DNA from: Sphingopyxis sp. GW247-27LB
GTDB taxonomy: Bacteria; Pseudomonadota; Alphaproteobacteria; Sphingomonadales; Sphingomonadaceae
Assembly (NCBI RefSeq): GCF_002277025.1
Contig: NZ_NIWD01000013.1
Span: 310,338 to 374,337, forward strand
Direction: 5' to 3'
Length of the DNA: 64,000 bases
Both the position numbers and the translations under genes were made by a program. Position 1 is the first letter of the stretch, and each line of letters opens with the position of its first letter. The notes under the pieces are model-generated. The model saw nothing but the letters and a program-made list of their open reading frames with translations. It did no database searches and was not told the DNA's origin. Shown piece after piece: positions 45,119 through 53,884 of this stretch.

Positions 45119-45227
45119 CCGTTTCCCCGAGCGAAGACGAGGGGCATTGCCGAGCGAAGTCGAGGCTGCGACGCCAAAGATTCTCGCTTCGCTCGAACGG
45201 CCCCCTCGTCTTCGCTCGGGGAAACGG
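45119..45227. repeat. perfect 26-base extragenic inverted repeat
   Basis: Arms 45119-45144 and 45202-45227 are exact reverse complements (CCGTTTCCCCGAGC... mirrored by ...GCTCGGGGAAACGG), enclosing 57 bases that hold a second, weaker dyad (CGAGCGAAG and CTTCGCTCG). It fills the gap between the convergent Tam41-like and hybrid kinase genes. No T-tract follows, so a repeat element is a better description than a plain terminator. Confidence 0.78.
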
Positions 45228-45248
45228 ATTCTATTGATCGCCCGCCCT

Positions 45249-47213
45249 CTACCCCGCGAGCCGCTGAGTCTCGACCGCGCGTGCATCGCCGCTGCGCCGG
45301 ATCGCCCGGTCGAGCGCGGCGAGGGTGAAGGGTTTGCGCAGCACGTCGTGGTCGCCGAAGCTCGCGTCCTCGCTCGCATCGCCGGCATAGCCGGTGACGA
45401 ACAGCACCGACAGGTCGGGCCAGCGCTGCTTGAGCCGCGCGACCATCTCCGGCCCCGTCAGTTCGGGCATCAGCACGTCGGACAGGATCAGGTCGAAGCC
45501 GCCATGCCCTTCGACCATTGCCTCGGCTTCGAGCGGGTTGCCGCAGGCCACCGCCTTGTGACCCAGTTCGCTGACGGCGTCGACCGTCGCCGCGAGCACG
45601 CGGTGATCGTCCTCGACCACCAGGATGTTCAACATGTCGGCGGGATCCGCCGGCGAAAGGGCCCCGTCGCCGGCATCGTCCTCGACGCCCGCCGCCTTCG
45701 GCTTGGCGACCGGCAGCAGCATCGCGACGCTGGTGCCTTCGCCTTCGGTCGACTGGATCTGCACCTCGCCGCCCGACTGGCGGCAGAAGGCGAAGACCTG
45801 GCTCATGCCGAGGCCGGTGCCCTGGCCCGCGGGCTTGGTGGTGTAGAAGGGGTCGAAGACGCGTTCGAGCACCTCCGGCGACATGCCGCAGCCGGTGTCG
45901 ATCACCTGCACCGCGAGTGCCGCCGACTCTTCCTCCTCGTCGCGCAGCGTACGGATGGTCAGCGACCCATGGCCGTCCATCGCGTCGCGTGCGTTGACCG
46001 CGAGGTTGAGCAGGGCATTTTCGAACTGCTGCCGGTCAACCCAGCAGGCGAGCCCGTCTGCCTGGAGGTCGAGCGTCAGCGCGATGCGGTCGCCGATCGT
46101 CCGTTCGATCAACTCGGCGAAAGAGGCGATGCAGGCGTCGATCTCGGTCATTTCGGGCCGCGCCGGCTCCGAGCGGGCGAAGGTCAGCAGCCGCCGGGTC
46201 AGGTCGGCGGCGCGGTTGGCCCCATCGAGCGCGTTGTGGATATGCCGCTCGGCCTTGTCGGGGGCCTCGGACAGCCAGCGCTGCGCGAGTTCGAGCCCGC
46301 CGACCACCACCGCGAGCATATTGTTGAAGTCGTGCGCGATGCCGCCGGTGAGCTGGCCGACCGCTTCCATCTTCTGCGCCTGACGCAGCCGCGCCTCGGC
46401 GGTTTCGCGTTCGGTCATTTCGCTGCGCAGCGCGACGTTCGCCCGTTCGAGTTCTGCGGTCCGTGCCTCGACCGCGGCCTCGAGTTCCATCGCGCGCTCG
46501 CTTTCGGCGAACTGCTCGCGCCGCGCGAGCCGCCGGTCGCCCTCGACGCGAAGCAGCGAGAAGGTCGCGGCGATCGCGATGATCGCCGCGGCGGCGCCGA
46601 GCAGCGAGAACATGATGATCGCCTGGTTGAGGCTCGCCCGGTCCGACGCCGCGATCCGGTTGCGTTCCGACAGGCGCTGGCGCTCGTCGCGGATCAGCTG
46701 CGCGAGCAGCTTGTTGATCCGCCCCAGCGCCGGATCGTGCGCTGCGGCGTTATATTTGGAGATGGCGGCGATGGTCTGGCGGTAGTTGGCGCTGAGCGCT
46801 GCGTCGCCGAGCTGTTCGCCGCGCCGCTCGAGTTCGACGCCGAGCTGGCGCACCAGCTCGGCCTGCTCGGGGCTGTCGCGGACGTTGCGTTGCAACAGGC
46901 GCAGATACTGCATCGCGACGCCATATTGCTGCTGATAGATGCGGCCGTCGTCTTTCTGCAGGCCGACCGCGAAACGCCCGAGCGCCGCCTCGGCGCGGGC
47001 GAGCGCGGCGTCGAGCGAGCGGGTCTGTGAAATGACCTCCAGACTGTGCGCCTGCCAGCCGAGCGACCGGTCATAGGCGTCGTTGGCGCGCATCAGCAGC
47101 AGGACGAGCGCCGCGACGACGCCGGTCAGGATCGTCCCGACGCCGATCGTCAGCCAGAAGCGCAGGCGCTCCCGGCGGCTCTCGCTTTCATGGTCGCTAT
47201 CCCTCTCGAACAC
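45249..47213 (-). CDS. hybrid sensor histidine kinase with CHASE3-like domain
   Basis: 654-residue membrane kinase. Order: two membrane helices (about residues 20-41 and 198-221) around a periplasmic helical CHASE3-like sensor; a coiled-coil linker; HisKA with phospho-acceptor His294 in GGIAHDFNNML; HATPase with NLAVNARDAM and DTGCGMSPEVLERVFDPFYTTKPAGQGTGLGM; then a C-terminal receiver with Asp579 in LILSDVLMPELTG and Lys627. All phosphotransfer residues are present, so it can feed an Hpt relay; the lone Hpt protein at 12170-12574 is a possible partner. Ligand unknown. It converges on the Tam41-like gene. Confidence 0.9.
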   Translation of the reverse strand: MFERDSDHESESRRERLRFWLTIGVGTILTGVVAALVLLLMRANDAYDRSLGWQAHSLEVISQTRSLDAALARAEAALGRFAVGLQKDDGRIYQQQYGVAMQYLRLLQRNVRDSPEQAELVRQLGVELERRGEQLGDAALSANYRQTIAAISKYNAAAHDPALGRINKLLAQLIRDERQRLSERNRIAASDRASLNQAIIMFSLLGAAAAIIAIAATFSLLRVEGDRRLARREQFAESERAMELEAAVEARTAELERANVALRSEMTERETAEARLRQAQKMEAVGQLTGGIAHDFNNMLAVVVGGLELAQRWLSEAPDKAERHIHNALDGANRAADLTRRLLTFARSEPARPEMTEIDACIASFAELIERTIGDRIALTLDLQADGLACWVDRQQFENALLNLAVNARDAMDGHGSLTIRTLRDEEEESAALAVQVIDTGCGMSPEVLERVFDPFYTTKPAGQGTGLGMSQVFAFCRQSGGEVQIQSTEGEGTSVAMLLPVAKPKAAGVEDDAGDGALSPADPADMLNILVVEDDHRVLAATVDAVSELGHKAVACGNPLEAEAMVEGHGGFDLILSDVLMPELTGPEMVARLKQRWPDLSVLFVTGYAGDASEDASFGDHDVLRKPFTLAALDRAIRRSGDARAVETQRLAG

Positions 47214-47324
47214 GCGCCTCTCTTACCGTTTCGCCGGAGCGCCGCAAAGCGGGGAAGGGCGCCGAAGCGGCCGCCTCCTTCGTTTCGCCCCGAAAATGCG
47301 CCCGCTGGTCGGCGGATGCCCGGT

Positions 47325-48527
47325 TCAGCCGATGATACCGATGCGCTTGTCGGCGCGCTCGAAGCGGCCGAGGATCTCGCCGACCTGCTCGCTCGAATGC
47401 TCGGCGCACAGCGAGCAGCGCAGCAGCGTCATGCCCGCGGGGGTCGCCGGCGGGCGGGCGAGATTGACGTAAAGTCCTTCCTCGAGCAGCGCTTCCCACA
47501 TCATCGCGCCCTTTTCGAGGTCGGGCATGATCACCGCGATAATCGCCGACTGCGGCTCGTCGGTGCCGAGCGTGAAGCCCAGATCCTTGAGCCCCTTGTG
47601 GAGCATCTTCGAATTTTCCCACAGATGCGCGCGCTTGTTGCTCCCAAGCATCAGCTTGCGGATGCTCGTCGCGGCGGTCGCGACGACGCTCGGCGGCAGC
47701 GAGGCGGTGAACACGTACGGGCGGCAGACCAGCCGCATGATCTCGAACTTCGGATGGTTCGAGACGCAGAAGCCGCCAACGGTGCCGACGCTCTTGCTGA
47801 ACGTGCCGATGATGAAGTCGACGTCGTCGATGACGCCCTGCGCCTCGGCGACCCCGCGGCCGTGCTCGCCGATGAAGCCCATCGAATGCGCCTCGTCGAC
47901 CAGCACCATCGCGCCGGCTTCCTTCGAGACGCGGATCATCTCCTTCAGCGGCGCGACGTCGCCGAGCATCGAATAGACGCCTTCGAGCACGACGAGCTTG
48001 CCTGCCTCGGGCGGCAGGCGCTTCAGCCGCTTTTCCAGCGCCTCGATGTCGTTGTGGCGGAAGGCGACGATCTCGGCGTCGCCCATCTTGCACCCGTCGT
48101 AGATCGAGGCGTGGCTGTCGATGTCGAGGATGACATAATCGCCCTTGCCGGCGATGGTCGAGATGATGCCGAGGTTGGCCTGGTATCCGGTCGAGAAGAC
48201 CATGGCATGATCCATGGCATAGAAGTCCTTGAGCGCGTCCTCGACTTCGCGGTGCCCCTGATAGGTGCCGTTGAGGACGCGGCTGCCGGTGGTGCCGCTG
48301 CCGAATTTGTCGAGCGCGTCCTTGCCCGCGGCGATGACATCCTCGTCGAAGGTCATGCCCATATAATTATAGGTGCCGAGCAAGATGGTCTCGCGCCCGT
48401 TGCAGACCGCGACGGTGGGCGAGAGCACCTTTTCCATCACCAGGCTGAACGGGTCGGTGACCCCGGTCGCGAGCAGGTCCGCGCGCTGCTGGATCAGCGG
48501 ATCGAATTTGGAGAAGAGGTCGGTCAT
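47325..48527 (-). CDS. spt: serine palmitoyltransferase
   Basis: PLP-dependent alpha-oxoamine synthase that condenses L-serine with an acyl thioester to 3-ketodihydrosphingosine, first step of sphingolipid synthesis. 400 residues from 48527. The active site matches the well-studied Sphingomonas enzyme with a constant 20-residue offset: Lys245 (GTFSKSVG) binds PLP, His139 (DSHASIYDG) stacks on the cofactor, Asp211 and His214 (VDEAHSMGF) contact it. The longer frame to 48755 runs through a repeat and the acp gene. The upstream acp is its usual partner. Presence of spt is a strong lineage marker for Sphingomonadales. Confidence 0.95.
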   Translation of the reverse strand: MTDLFSKFDPLIQQRADLLATGVTDPFSLVMEKVLSPTVAVCNGRETILLGTYNYMGMTFDEDVIAAGKDALDKFGSGTTGSRVLNGTYQGHREVEDALKDFYAMDHAMVFSTGYQANLGIISTIAGKGDYVILDIDSHASIYDGCKMGDAEIVAFRHNDIEALEKRLKRLPPEAGKLVVLEGVYSMLGDVAPLKEMIRVSKEAGAMVLVDEAHSMGFIGEHGRGVAEAQGVIDDVDFIIGTFSKSVGTVGGFCVSNHPKFEIMRLVCRPYVFTASLPPSVVATAATSIRKLMLGSNKRAHLWENSKMLHKGLKDLGFTLGTDEPQSAIIAVIMPDLEKGAMMWEALLEEGLYVNLARPPATPAGMTLLRCSLCAEHSSEQVGEILGRFERADKRIGIIG

Positions 48528-48542
48528 CTTTGGTTTCCATGT

Positions 48543-48612
48543 TCCCCGGCGAAGGCCGGGGTCCAGACGGGTTGCGCGAGCTCGCGGGAGATCCCGGCTT
48601 TCGCCGGGATGC
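48543..48612. repeat. paired hairpin repeat between acp and spt
   Basis: Two mirrored GC-rich units (48543-48565 with CCCCGGC-GAAG-GCCGGGG, and 48590-48612 with ATCCCGGC-TTTC-GCCGGGAT) that each fold on themselves and also pair with each other. The element fills the 92-base gap inside the acp-spt operon and could tune spt expression. It looks like a dispersed extragenic palindrome. Confidence 0.68.
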
Positions 48613-48619
48613 AGGGCTT

Positions 48620-48856
48620 TCAGCCCCGCAGCTTTTCCACCGCGGCGATGAGCTGGCCGACATTCTCGATCTCGGCCTGCTGGTTCATGCTGATGATGAT
48701 GTCGAAGCTGTCCTCGACCTCGGCGACGAAATCCATGACGGTCAGGCTGTCCCATTCAAGGTCGCCGGCGAAGGTGGTGGCGTCGGTCAGTTCGACGCCC
48801 TTCTTGTTGAAGGGCTCGATCAGGCCGTGGATCTGGTCGGTGAGGGCGGTGCTCAT
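48620..48856 (-). CDS. acyl carrier protein for sphingolipid synthesis
   Basis: 78-residue acyl carrier protein. The phosphopantetheine attachment serine is Ser37 in LEWDSLTVMDFVAEVED, a DSL motif with an unusual hydrophobic Thr-Val continuation in place of the housekeeping DSLDxVEL. It precedes spt on the same strand; sphingomonads and Caulobacter are known to use a dedicated ACP as acyl donor for serine palmitoyltransferase, which fits. The start at 48856 (MSTALTDQIHGL) is chosen over a longer frame to 48973 that runs into the divergent gene. Confidence 0.9.
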   Translation of the reverse strand: MSTALTDQIHGLIEPFNKKGVELTDATTFAGDLEWDSLTVMDFVAEVEDSFDIIISMNQQAEIENVGQLIAAVEKLRG

Positions 48857-49005
48857 GGGGTGCGTCCCTAAAATGGTGAACTTGCGCGCGGGAATGCCGC
48901 GCCAGCTTTCGCTTGGCAAGCGATTGCGGCGGCAATCGGGCAGCATCTTGCCGATATGCGCCGAACATGCCATCGCTGGGCCGGGTCGGGACAGGGGATG
49001 CGCCG

Positions 49006-49581
49006 ATGGACGACGACCGGCAGGACATTGCGGCGGCTCCGCCGGGCGCGGTCGGCTTTCCGCCCAATGCGGTGCATCTCGCGCGCACCAACCAGCAGCT
49101 GACGATGCAATTGTCGCAGATGGCGGACCAGAAGGCGTCGATCCTGATGGGGGCGACCTTCGTCGTTTTCACCCTCGCGGTCGGGCAGGCGCGCGCCGGC
49201 GCCGGGGCGTTCGCGATGCCTCTGACGATCCTCGCGACCTTTTCCTTCCTGTCGGCGCTGCTCGCGGTCTCCGCGGTGCTGCCGCGCGTCGGCCGGGCGC
49301 CGCCGATCGTCTTCAAGGACGGCAAGGACCATAGCAACATCCTCTTCTTCGGCCGCTTCGCGCAGATGGAGGAGGATGAATTCATCGCGGCGGTGAAGGC
49401 GCGGATGCGGACCGAAGAGGATCTCTACGAAACCATATTGCGCGACACCTACCAGAATGGCGTCGTCCTAGCCCGGCGCAAATATCGATATCTCGCCTAT
49501 GCCTACCGGCTGTTCGTCGTCGGGCTGACGCTGACCTTCCTCGCCTTCGCTTATGAGATGGCGATGCTGTGGAGCCAATGA
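49006..49581 (+). CDS. Pycsar effector-like (PycTM/DUF5706) membrane protein
   Basis: 191 residues. After a cytoplasmic N-terminus it shows NAVHLARTNQQLTMQLSQMADQKASILMGATFVVFTLAVG, the recognisable start of the PycTM-type domain, with membrane helices at about residues 44-62 and 70-92 and a third at 168-188 (YRLFVVGLTLTFLAFAYEMAML). PycTM proteins are membrane effectors activated by cyclic pyrimidines in Pycsar phage defence, but the domain also occurs alone. No cyclase is adjacent. The start at 49006 is preferred for its upstream AGGGGAT; 48967 is an alternative. It diverges from the acp gene. Confidence 0.7.
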   Translation: MDDDRQDIAAAPPGAVGFPPNAVHLARTNQQLTMQLSQMADQKASILMGATFVVFTLAVGQARAGAGAFAMPLTILATFSFLSALLAVSAVLPRVGRAPPIVFKDGKDHSNILFFGRFAQMEEDEFIAAVKARMRTEEDLYETILRDTYQNGVVLARRKYRYLAYAYRLFVVGLTLTFLAFAYEMAMLWSQ

Positions 49582-49603
49582 CGCTGCCACGGTGAGGTGA
49601 TAC

Positions 49604-49693
49604 CCTTTCGTCATCCCGGACTTGATCCGGGATCCATTTTTACGACGCCGGCGTGAATGGACCCCGGATCAAGTCCGGGGTGACGATGAAAGG
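49604..49693. repeat. extragenic inverted repeat before the MATE gene
   Basis: Arms 49604-49637 and 49656-49693 (CCTTTCGTCATCCCGGAC mirrored by GTCCGGGGTGACGATGAAAGG, a few mismatches) around an 18-base centre. Outer CGTCAT ends match the repeat between phyR and glnE (27589-27692), so both may belong to one family. The rest of the 49582-49802 gap holds nothing recognisable. Confidence 0.75.
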
Positions 49694-49802
49694 GCAGCAG
49701 CAGGACGTTGCTGTTGCCTTTTTGCCACCCCCGCTTCCCAAATGCGGCGCCGCGCCCTCCTGCTATTGAACCGTCATATTCGTCCGCCTATCCGGGCCGG
49801 CT

Positions 49803-51203
49803 ATGCTTCAGCAGGCCCACCCCCTGACCGCGGATGCCCCGCGGAGCCTGCGCGCCGAGTTCGGCGCGACGCTGGCGCTCGCCTGGCCGCTCGCCGCGGC
49901 GAATCTGCTGCAGATGATGGTCCATGCGGTCGACGTCATCTTCGTCGCGCGGCTCGGCGATGCGGAACTCGCGGCGGCATCGCTCGGCGTGTCGATCTTC
50001 GGGCTCCTGCTGTGGACGAGCACCGGGCTGGTCGGCGCGTCGGCGCCGCTGATCGCCGCCGAGCTCGGGCGCCGCAAGCATGCGGTGCGCGAGGTGCGGC
50101 GCACGGTGCGCATGGCATTGTGGCTCAGCCTGCTCGTCTCGATCGCCGCGATGGGCATCTGCGCCGCGGGCGGACCGATCATGATCGCGACCGGGCAGGC
50201 GCCCGACATTTCGGCGCACGCGGCGAGCTTCCTCCTCATCCTGATGTGGGGCATGTTTCCGATGGTCGCGGCGAGCGTGCTGCGCATCTTCGTTTCGGCG
50301 CTCGGCCGGCCGAAGATCGCGACCGCGATCACCTTCCTCGCGCTCGGGGTCAATGCGCTCGGCAACTGGGCGCTCGTCTTCGGCCATCTCGGCCTGCCCG
50401 CGCTCGGGCTGCACGGCTCGGCACTGTCGAGCGTGACGACGAGCACGGTGATGCTGCTCGCCTATGTCGTCGTGATCCAGTCCGACCGCCAGCTTCGCCG
50501 CTATCATCTGTTCGGCAACTGGTGGCGCTCCGAATGGGCTCGCTTTCGCGAGATTCTGCGCATCGGCGCGCCGATCGGGCTGATCATCCTCGCCGAGGCG
50601 GGGCTGTTCACCGGCGCGGCCTTCCTGATGGGCCGGATCGGCGAGGCGCAGCTCGCGGGTCACACGATCGCGCTCCAGGTCGCGGCGCTCGCCTTCCAGA
50701 TTCCCTTCGGGGTCGCGCAGGCCGCGACGATCCGCGTCGGTCTCTCCTACGGCGCGCGCGATCCGCACGGCATCGCGCTCGCGGGGCGGGCGTCGCTGAT
50801 CCTCGGCATCGGCTTCATGGTGCTGACCGCGGCGACGATGTGGCTGTTCCCGCGGCTCGTGCTGTCGATCTATGTCGACGTCGACGCGGCGCGCAACGCG
50901 GCGCTCGTCGGCTATGCGATGCAGTTCCTCGTCGTCGCCGCCGCCTTCCAGCTCTTCGACGGCGCGCAGACGGTCGCGGCGGGCGTGCTCCGCGGGCTTC
51001 AGGACACGCGCGTCCCGATGATCATCGCGGTGTGCGGATACTGGCTCGCGGGCTATGGCACCGCCATCTATCTCGGCTTCTGGACCCCGCTCGCCGGCGT
51101 CGGCATCTGGATCGGCCTCGCGGTCGGGCTCGTCGTCGTCGCCGGGCTGCTCCTCATGCGCTGGCGGATGCGGGCGCGGCTGGGGTTGCTACCTTTGGCC
51201 TAG
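49803..51203 (+). CDS. MATE-family multidrug efflux transporter
   Basis: 466-residue, twelve-helix sodium- or proton-coupled exporter of the MATE (NorM-like) family. Signatures: LALAWPLAAANLLQMMVHAVDVIFVARLGDAELAAASLG, then NALGNWALVFGHLGLPALGLHGSALSSVTT, RILRIGAPIGLIILAEAGLFTGAAFLMG and FDGAQTVAAGVLRGLQDTRVPMII, which follow the internal repeat of the family. Substrates are not predictable. The last 15 bases overlap the 3' end of the convergent HNH gene, which is unusual for this region. Confidence 0.93.
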   Translation: MLQQAHPLTADAPRSLRAEFGATLALAWPLAAANLLQMMVHAVDVIFVARLGDAELAAASLGVSIFGLLLWTSTGLVGASAPLIAAELGRRKHAVREVRRTVRMALWLSLLVSIAAMGICAAGGPIMIATGQAPDISAHAASFLLILMWGMFPMVAASVLRIFVSALGRPKIATAITFLALGVNALGNWALVFGHLGLPALGLHGSALSSVTTSTVMLLAYVVVIQSDRQLRRYHLFGNWWRSEWARFREILRIGAPIGLIILAEAGLFTGAAFLMGRIGEAQLAGHTIALQVAALAFQIPFGVAQAATIRVGLSYGARDPHGIALAGRASLILGIGFMVLTAATMWLFPRLVLSIYVDVDAARNAALVGYAMQFLVVAAAFQLFDGAQTVAAGVLRGLQDTRVPMIIAVCGYWLAGYGTAIYLGFWTPLAGVGIWIGLAVGLVVVAGLLLMRWRMRARLGLLPLA

Positions 51204-51644
51204 CTTGCGAAGCCGTTCCTCAACCTGCGTGTGGAGTGCCTGAAGCCATTCGCGTCCAGCTTCGGGTTTGAAGGCATCGATAGGAAGGTGGCCTTTCTTG
51301 GCATTGCATGGTTTGCATGCCAGCACCAGATTTTGGATCGCGTTGGGTATCTCGCCGGTCTGACCTTCGACATGATCGATAGTGACTGTGTCTTTCGACA
51401 AGGCTGTCGAGCAATAGAAGCAGGTTGCACCGTGAACGGCGACGGCCTTCTTCAGGCTGTTTATTGCACTCCACGGGCCGCCTGCTACCCCTGCGACCCA
51501 GTAAAGCGGTGCTTTCGATTCACTCTTGTGCAGATGAGCAAATACGATGGCTCGATAGGGCATGGAATCGAGACAGACGCGCGCTGCGTCTTCCGGCTTT
51601 TCCAGCGCCTCCTGTGGCATTGATGGTTTCGCATTGCTGGTCAT
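51189..51644 (-). CDS. HNH endonuclease-like protein
   Basis: 151 residues. The C-terminal half carries an HNH-type zinc finger: Cys75 and Cys78 (ATCFYCSTAL), Asp90-His91 (TIDHVEG), Asn105 (NLVLACKPCNAKKGHL) and Cys110/Cys113, ending in the basic AKKG. This fits a metal-dependent nuclease, though phage or housekeeping roles cannot be separated. The N-terminal half (KPEDAARVCLDSMPYRAIVF) is not recognised. The start at 51644 (MTSNAKPSMP) is used; a longer frame to 51734 reaches the groES promoter. GC looks lower than its neighbours, so transfer is possible. Confidence 0.75.
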   Translation of the reverse strand: MTSNAKPSMPQEALEKPEDAARVCLDSMPYRAIVFAHLHKSESKAPLYWVAGVAGGPWSAINSLKKAVAVHGATCFYCSTALSKDTVTIDHVEGQTGEIPNAIQNLVLACKPCNAKKGHLPIDAFKPEAGREWLQALHTQVEERLRKLGQR

Positions 51645-51689
51645 GCCCGGCGTTATGGCGTGCAGATGTAAAATTTTCGTTGGACTCCG

Positions 51690-51719
51690 CTTGACGCCCC
51701 CCGACCCTCGACCCATATG
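51690..51719 (+). promoter_or_regulatory. heat-shock-type promoter of groESL
   Basis: CTTGACG (51690-51696) and CCCATAT (51712-51718), separated by 15 bases, resemble an RpoH promoter and also read as TTGACG plus CATATG for the housekeeping sigma factor (17-base spacing). The CIRCE element follows 10 bases downstream. Confidence 0.55.
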
Positions 51720-51727
51720 CCCGCCTG

Positions 51728-51754
51728 TTAGCACTCCGACCTTGCGAGTGCTAA
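51728..51754. promoter_or_regulatory. CIRCE operator (HrcA site)
   Basis: Perfect inverted repeat TTAGCACTC-N9-GAGTGCTAA, the exact consensus of the CIRCE element bound by the HrcA repressor. It lies 33 bases before the groES ATG, overlapping the start of the transcript. hrcA itself is not in the window. Confidence 0.96.
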
Positions 51755-51787
51755 AATGACATCCATTGCACCTCTGGAGGGATATCC

Positions 51788-52075
51788 ATGCAATTTCGTC
51801 CGCTGCACGATCGCGTGCTCGTCCGCCGTATCGAAGCCGAAGAAAAGACGGCCGGCGGCATCATCATCCCCGACACCGCCAAGGAAAAGCCGCAGGAAGG
51901 CGAAGTCGTCGCCGTCGGCACCGGTATCAAGGCCGAAGACGGCAAGGTCACGCCGCTCGACGTCAAGGCCGGCGACCGCATCCTGTTCGGCAAATGGTCG
52001 GGCACCGAAGTCAAGGTCGACGGCGAAGAGCTGTTGATCATGAAGGAATCGGACATCCTCGGCATCATCGCCTGA
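51788..52075 (+). CDS. groES: co-chaperonin GroES
   Basis: 95-residue heptameric lid of the GroEL chaperonin. Family sequence throughout: [44 protein letters not shown], with the mobile loop [11 protein letters not shown] that binds GroEL, then [32 protein letters not shown]. Controlled by the CIRCE/heat-shock promoter upstream. Translation starts at ATG 51788 after a GGAGG site (51776-51780). groEL follows after 62 bases. Confidence 0.98.
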   Translation: MQFRPLHDRVLVRRIEAEEKTAGGIIIPDTAKEKPQEGEVVAVGTGIKAEDGKVTPLDVKAGDRILFGKWSGTEVKVDGEELLIMKESDILGIIA

Positions 52076-52134
52076 GCCTGTTCATCGATTTCAGTGTGAA
52101 GTTGCGCAGTTTTCTGCGCCTTGAAAGGAATTAG

Positions 52135-53781
<1,647 letters not shown>

Positions 53782-53818
53782 AGTCCTGCACCCACCGCTC
53801 GGCGCAAGCTGACACGAG

Positions 53819-53850
53819 GGGCCGGGGAGGAAACTCCCCGGCCCTTCTTC
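53819..53850 (+). terminator. Rho-independent terminator after groEL
   Basis: Perfect 10-base stem GGGCCGGGGA/TCCCCGGCCC (53819-53828 and 53835-53844), 6-base loop, followed by the T-rich run TTCTTC. It lies 38 bases after the groEL stop. Confidence 0.85.
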
Positions 53851-53884
53851 ATGGCATCCGGTCGGTGCCGGCCCCGTTTCGGGT

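Noticed and set aside
45119..45227. Insertion sequence or MITE with a transposase
   Set aside because: No transposase and no target-site duplication was seen; described only as an extragenic inverted repeat.
49006..49581. A complete Pycsar defence system
   Set aside because: Only a PycTM-like protein is present. The flanking genes are acp and a MATE transporter; no pyrimidine cyclase, nuclease or other defence gene adjoins it.
51189..51644. A defence or mobile island marked by the HNH gene
   Set aside because: It is a single gene between housekeeping genes, with no integrase, toxin, methylase or att-like repeats seen.
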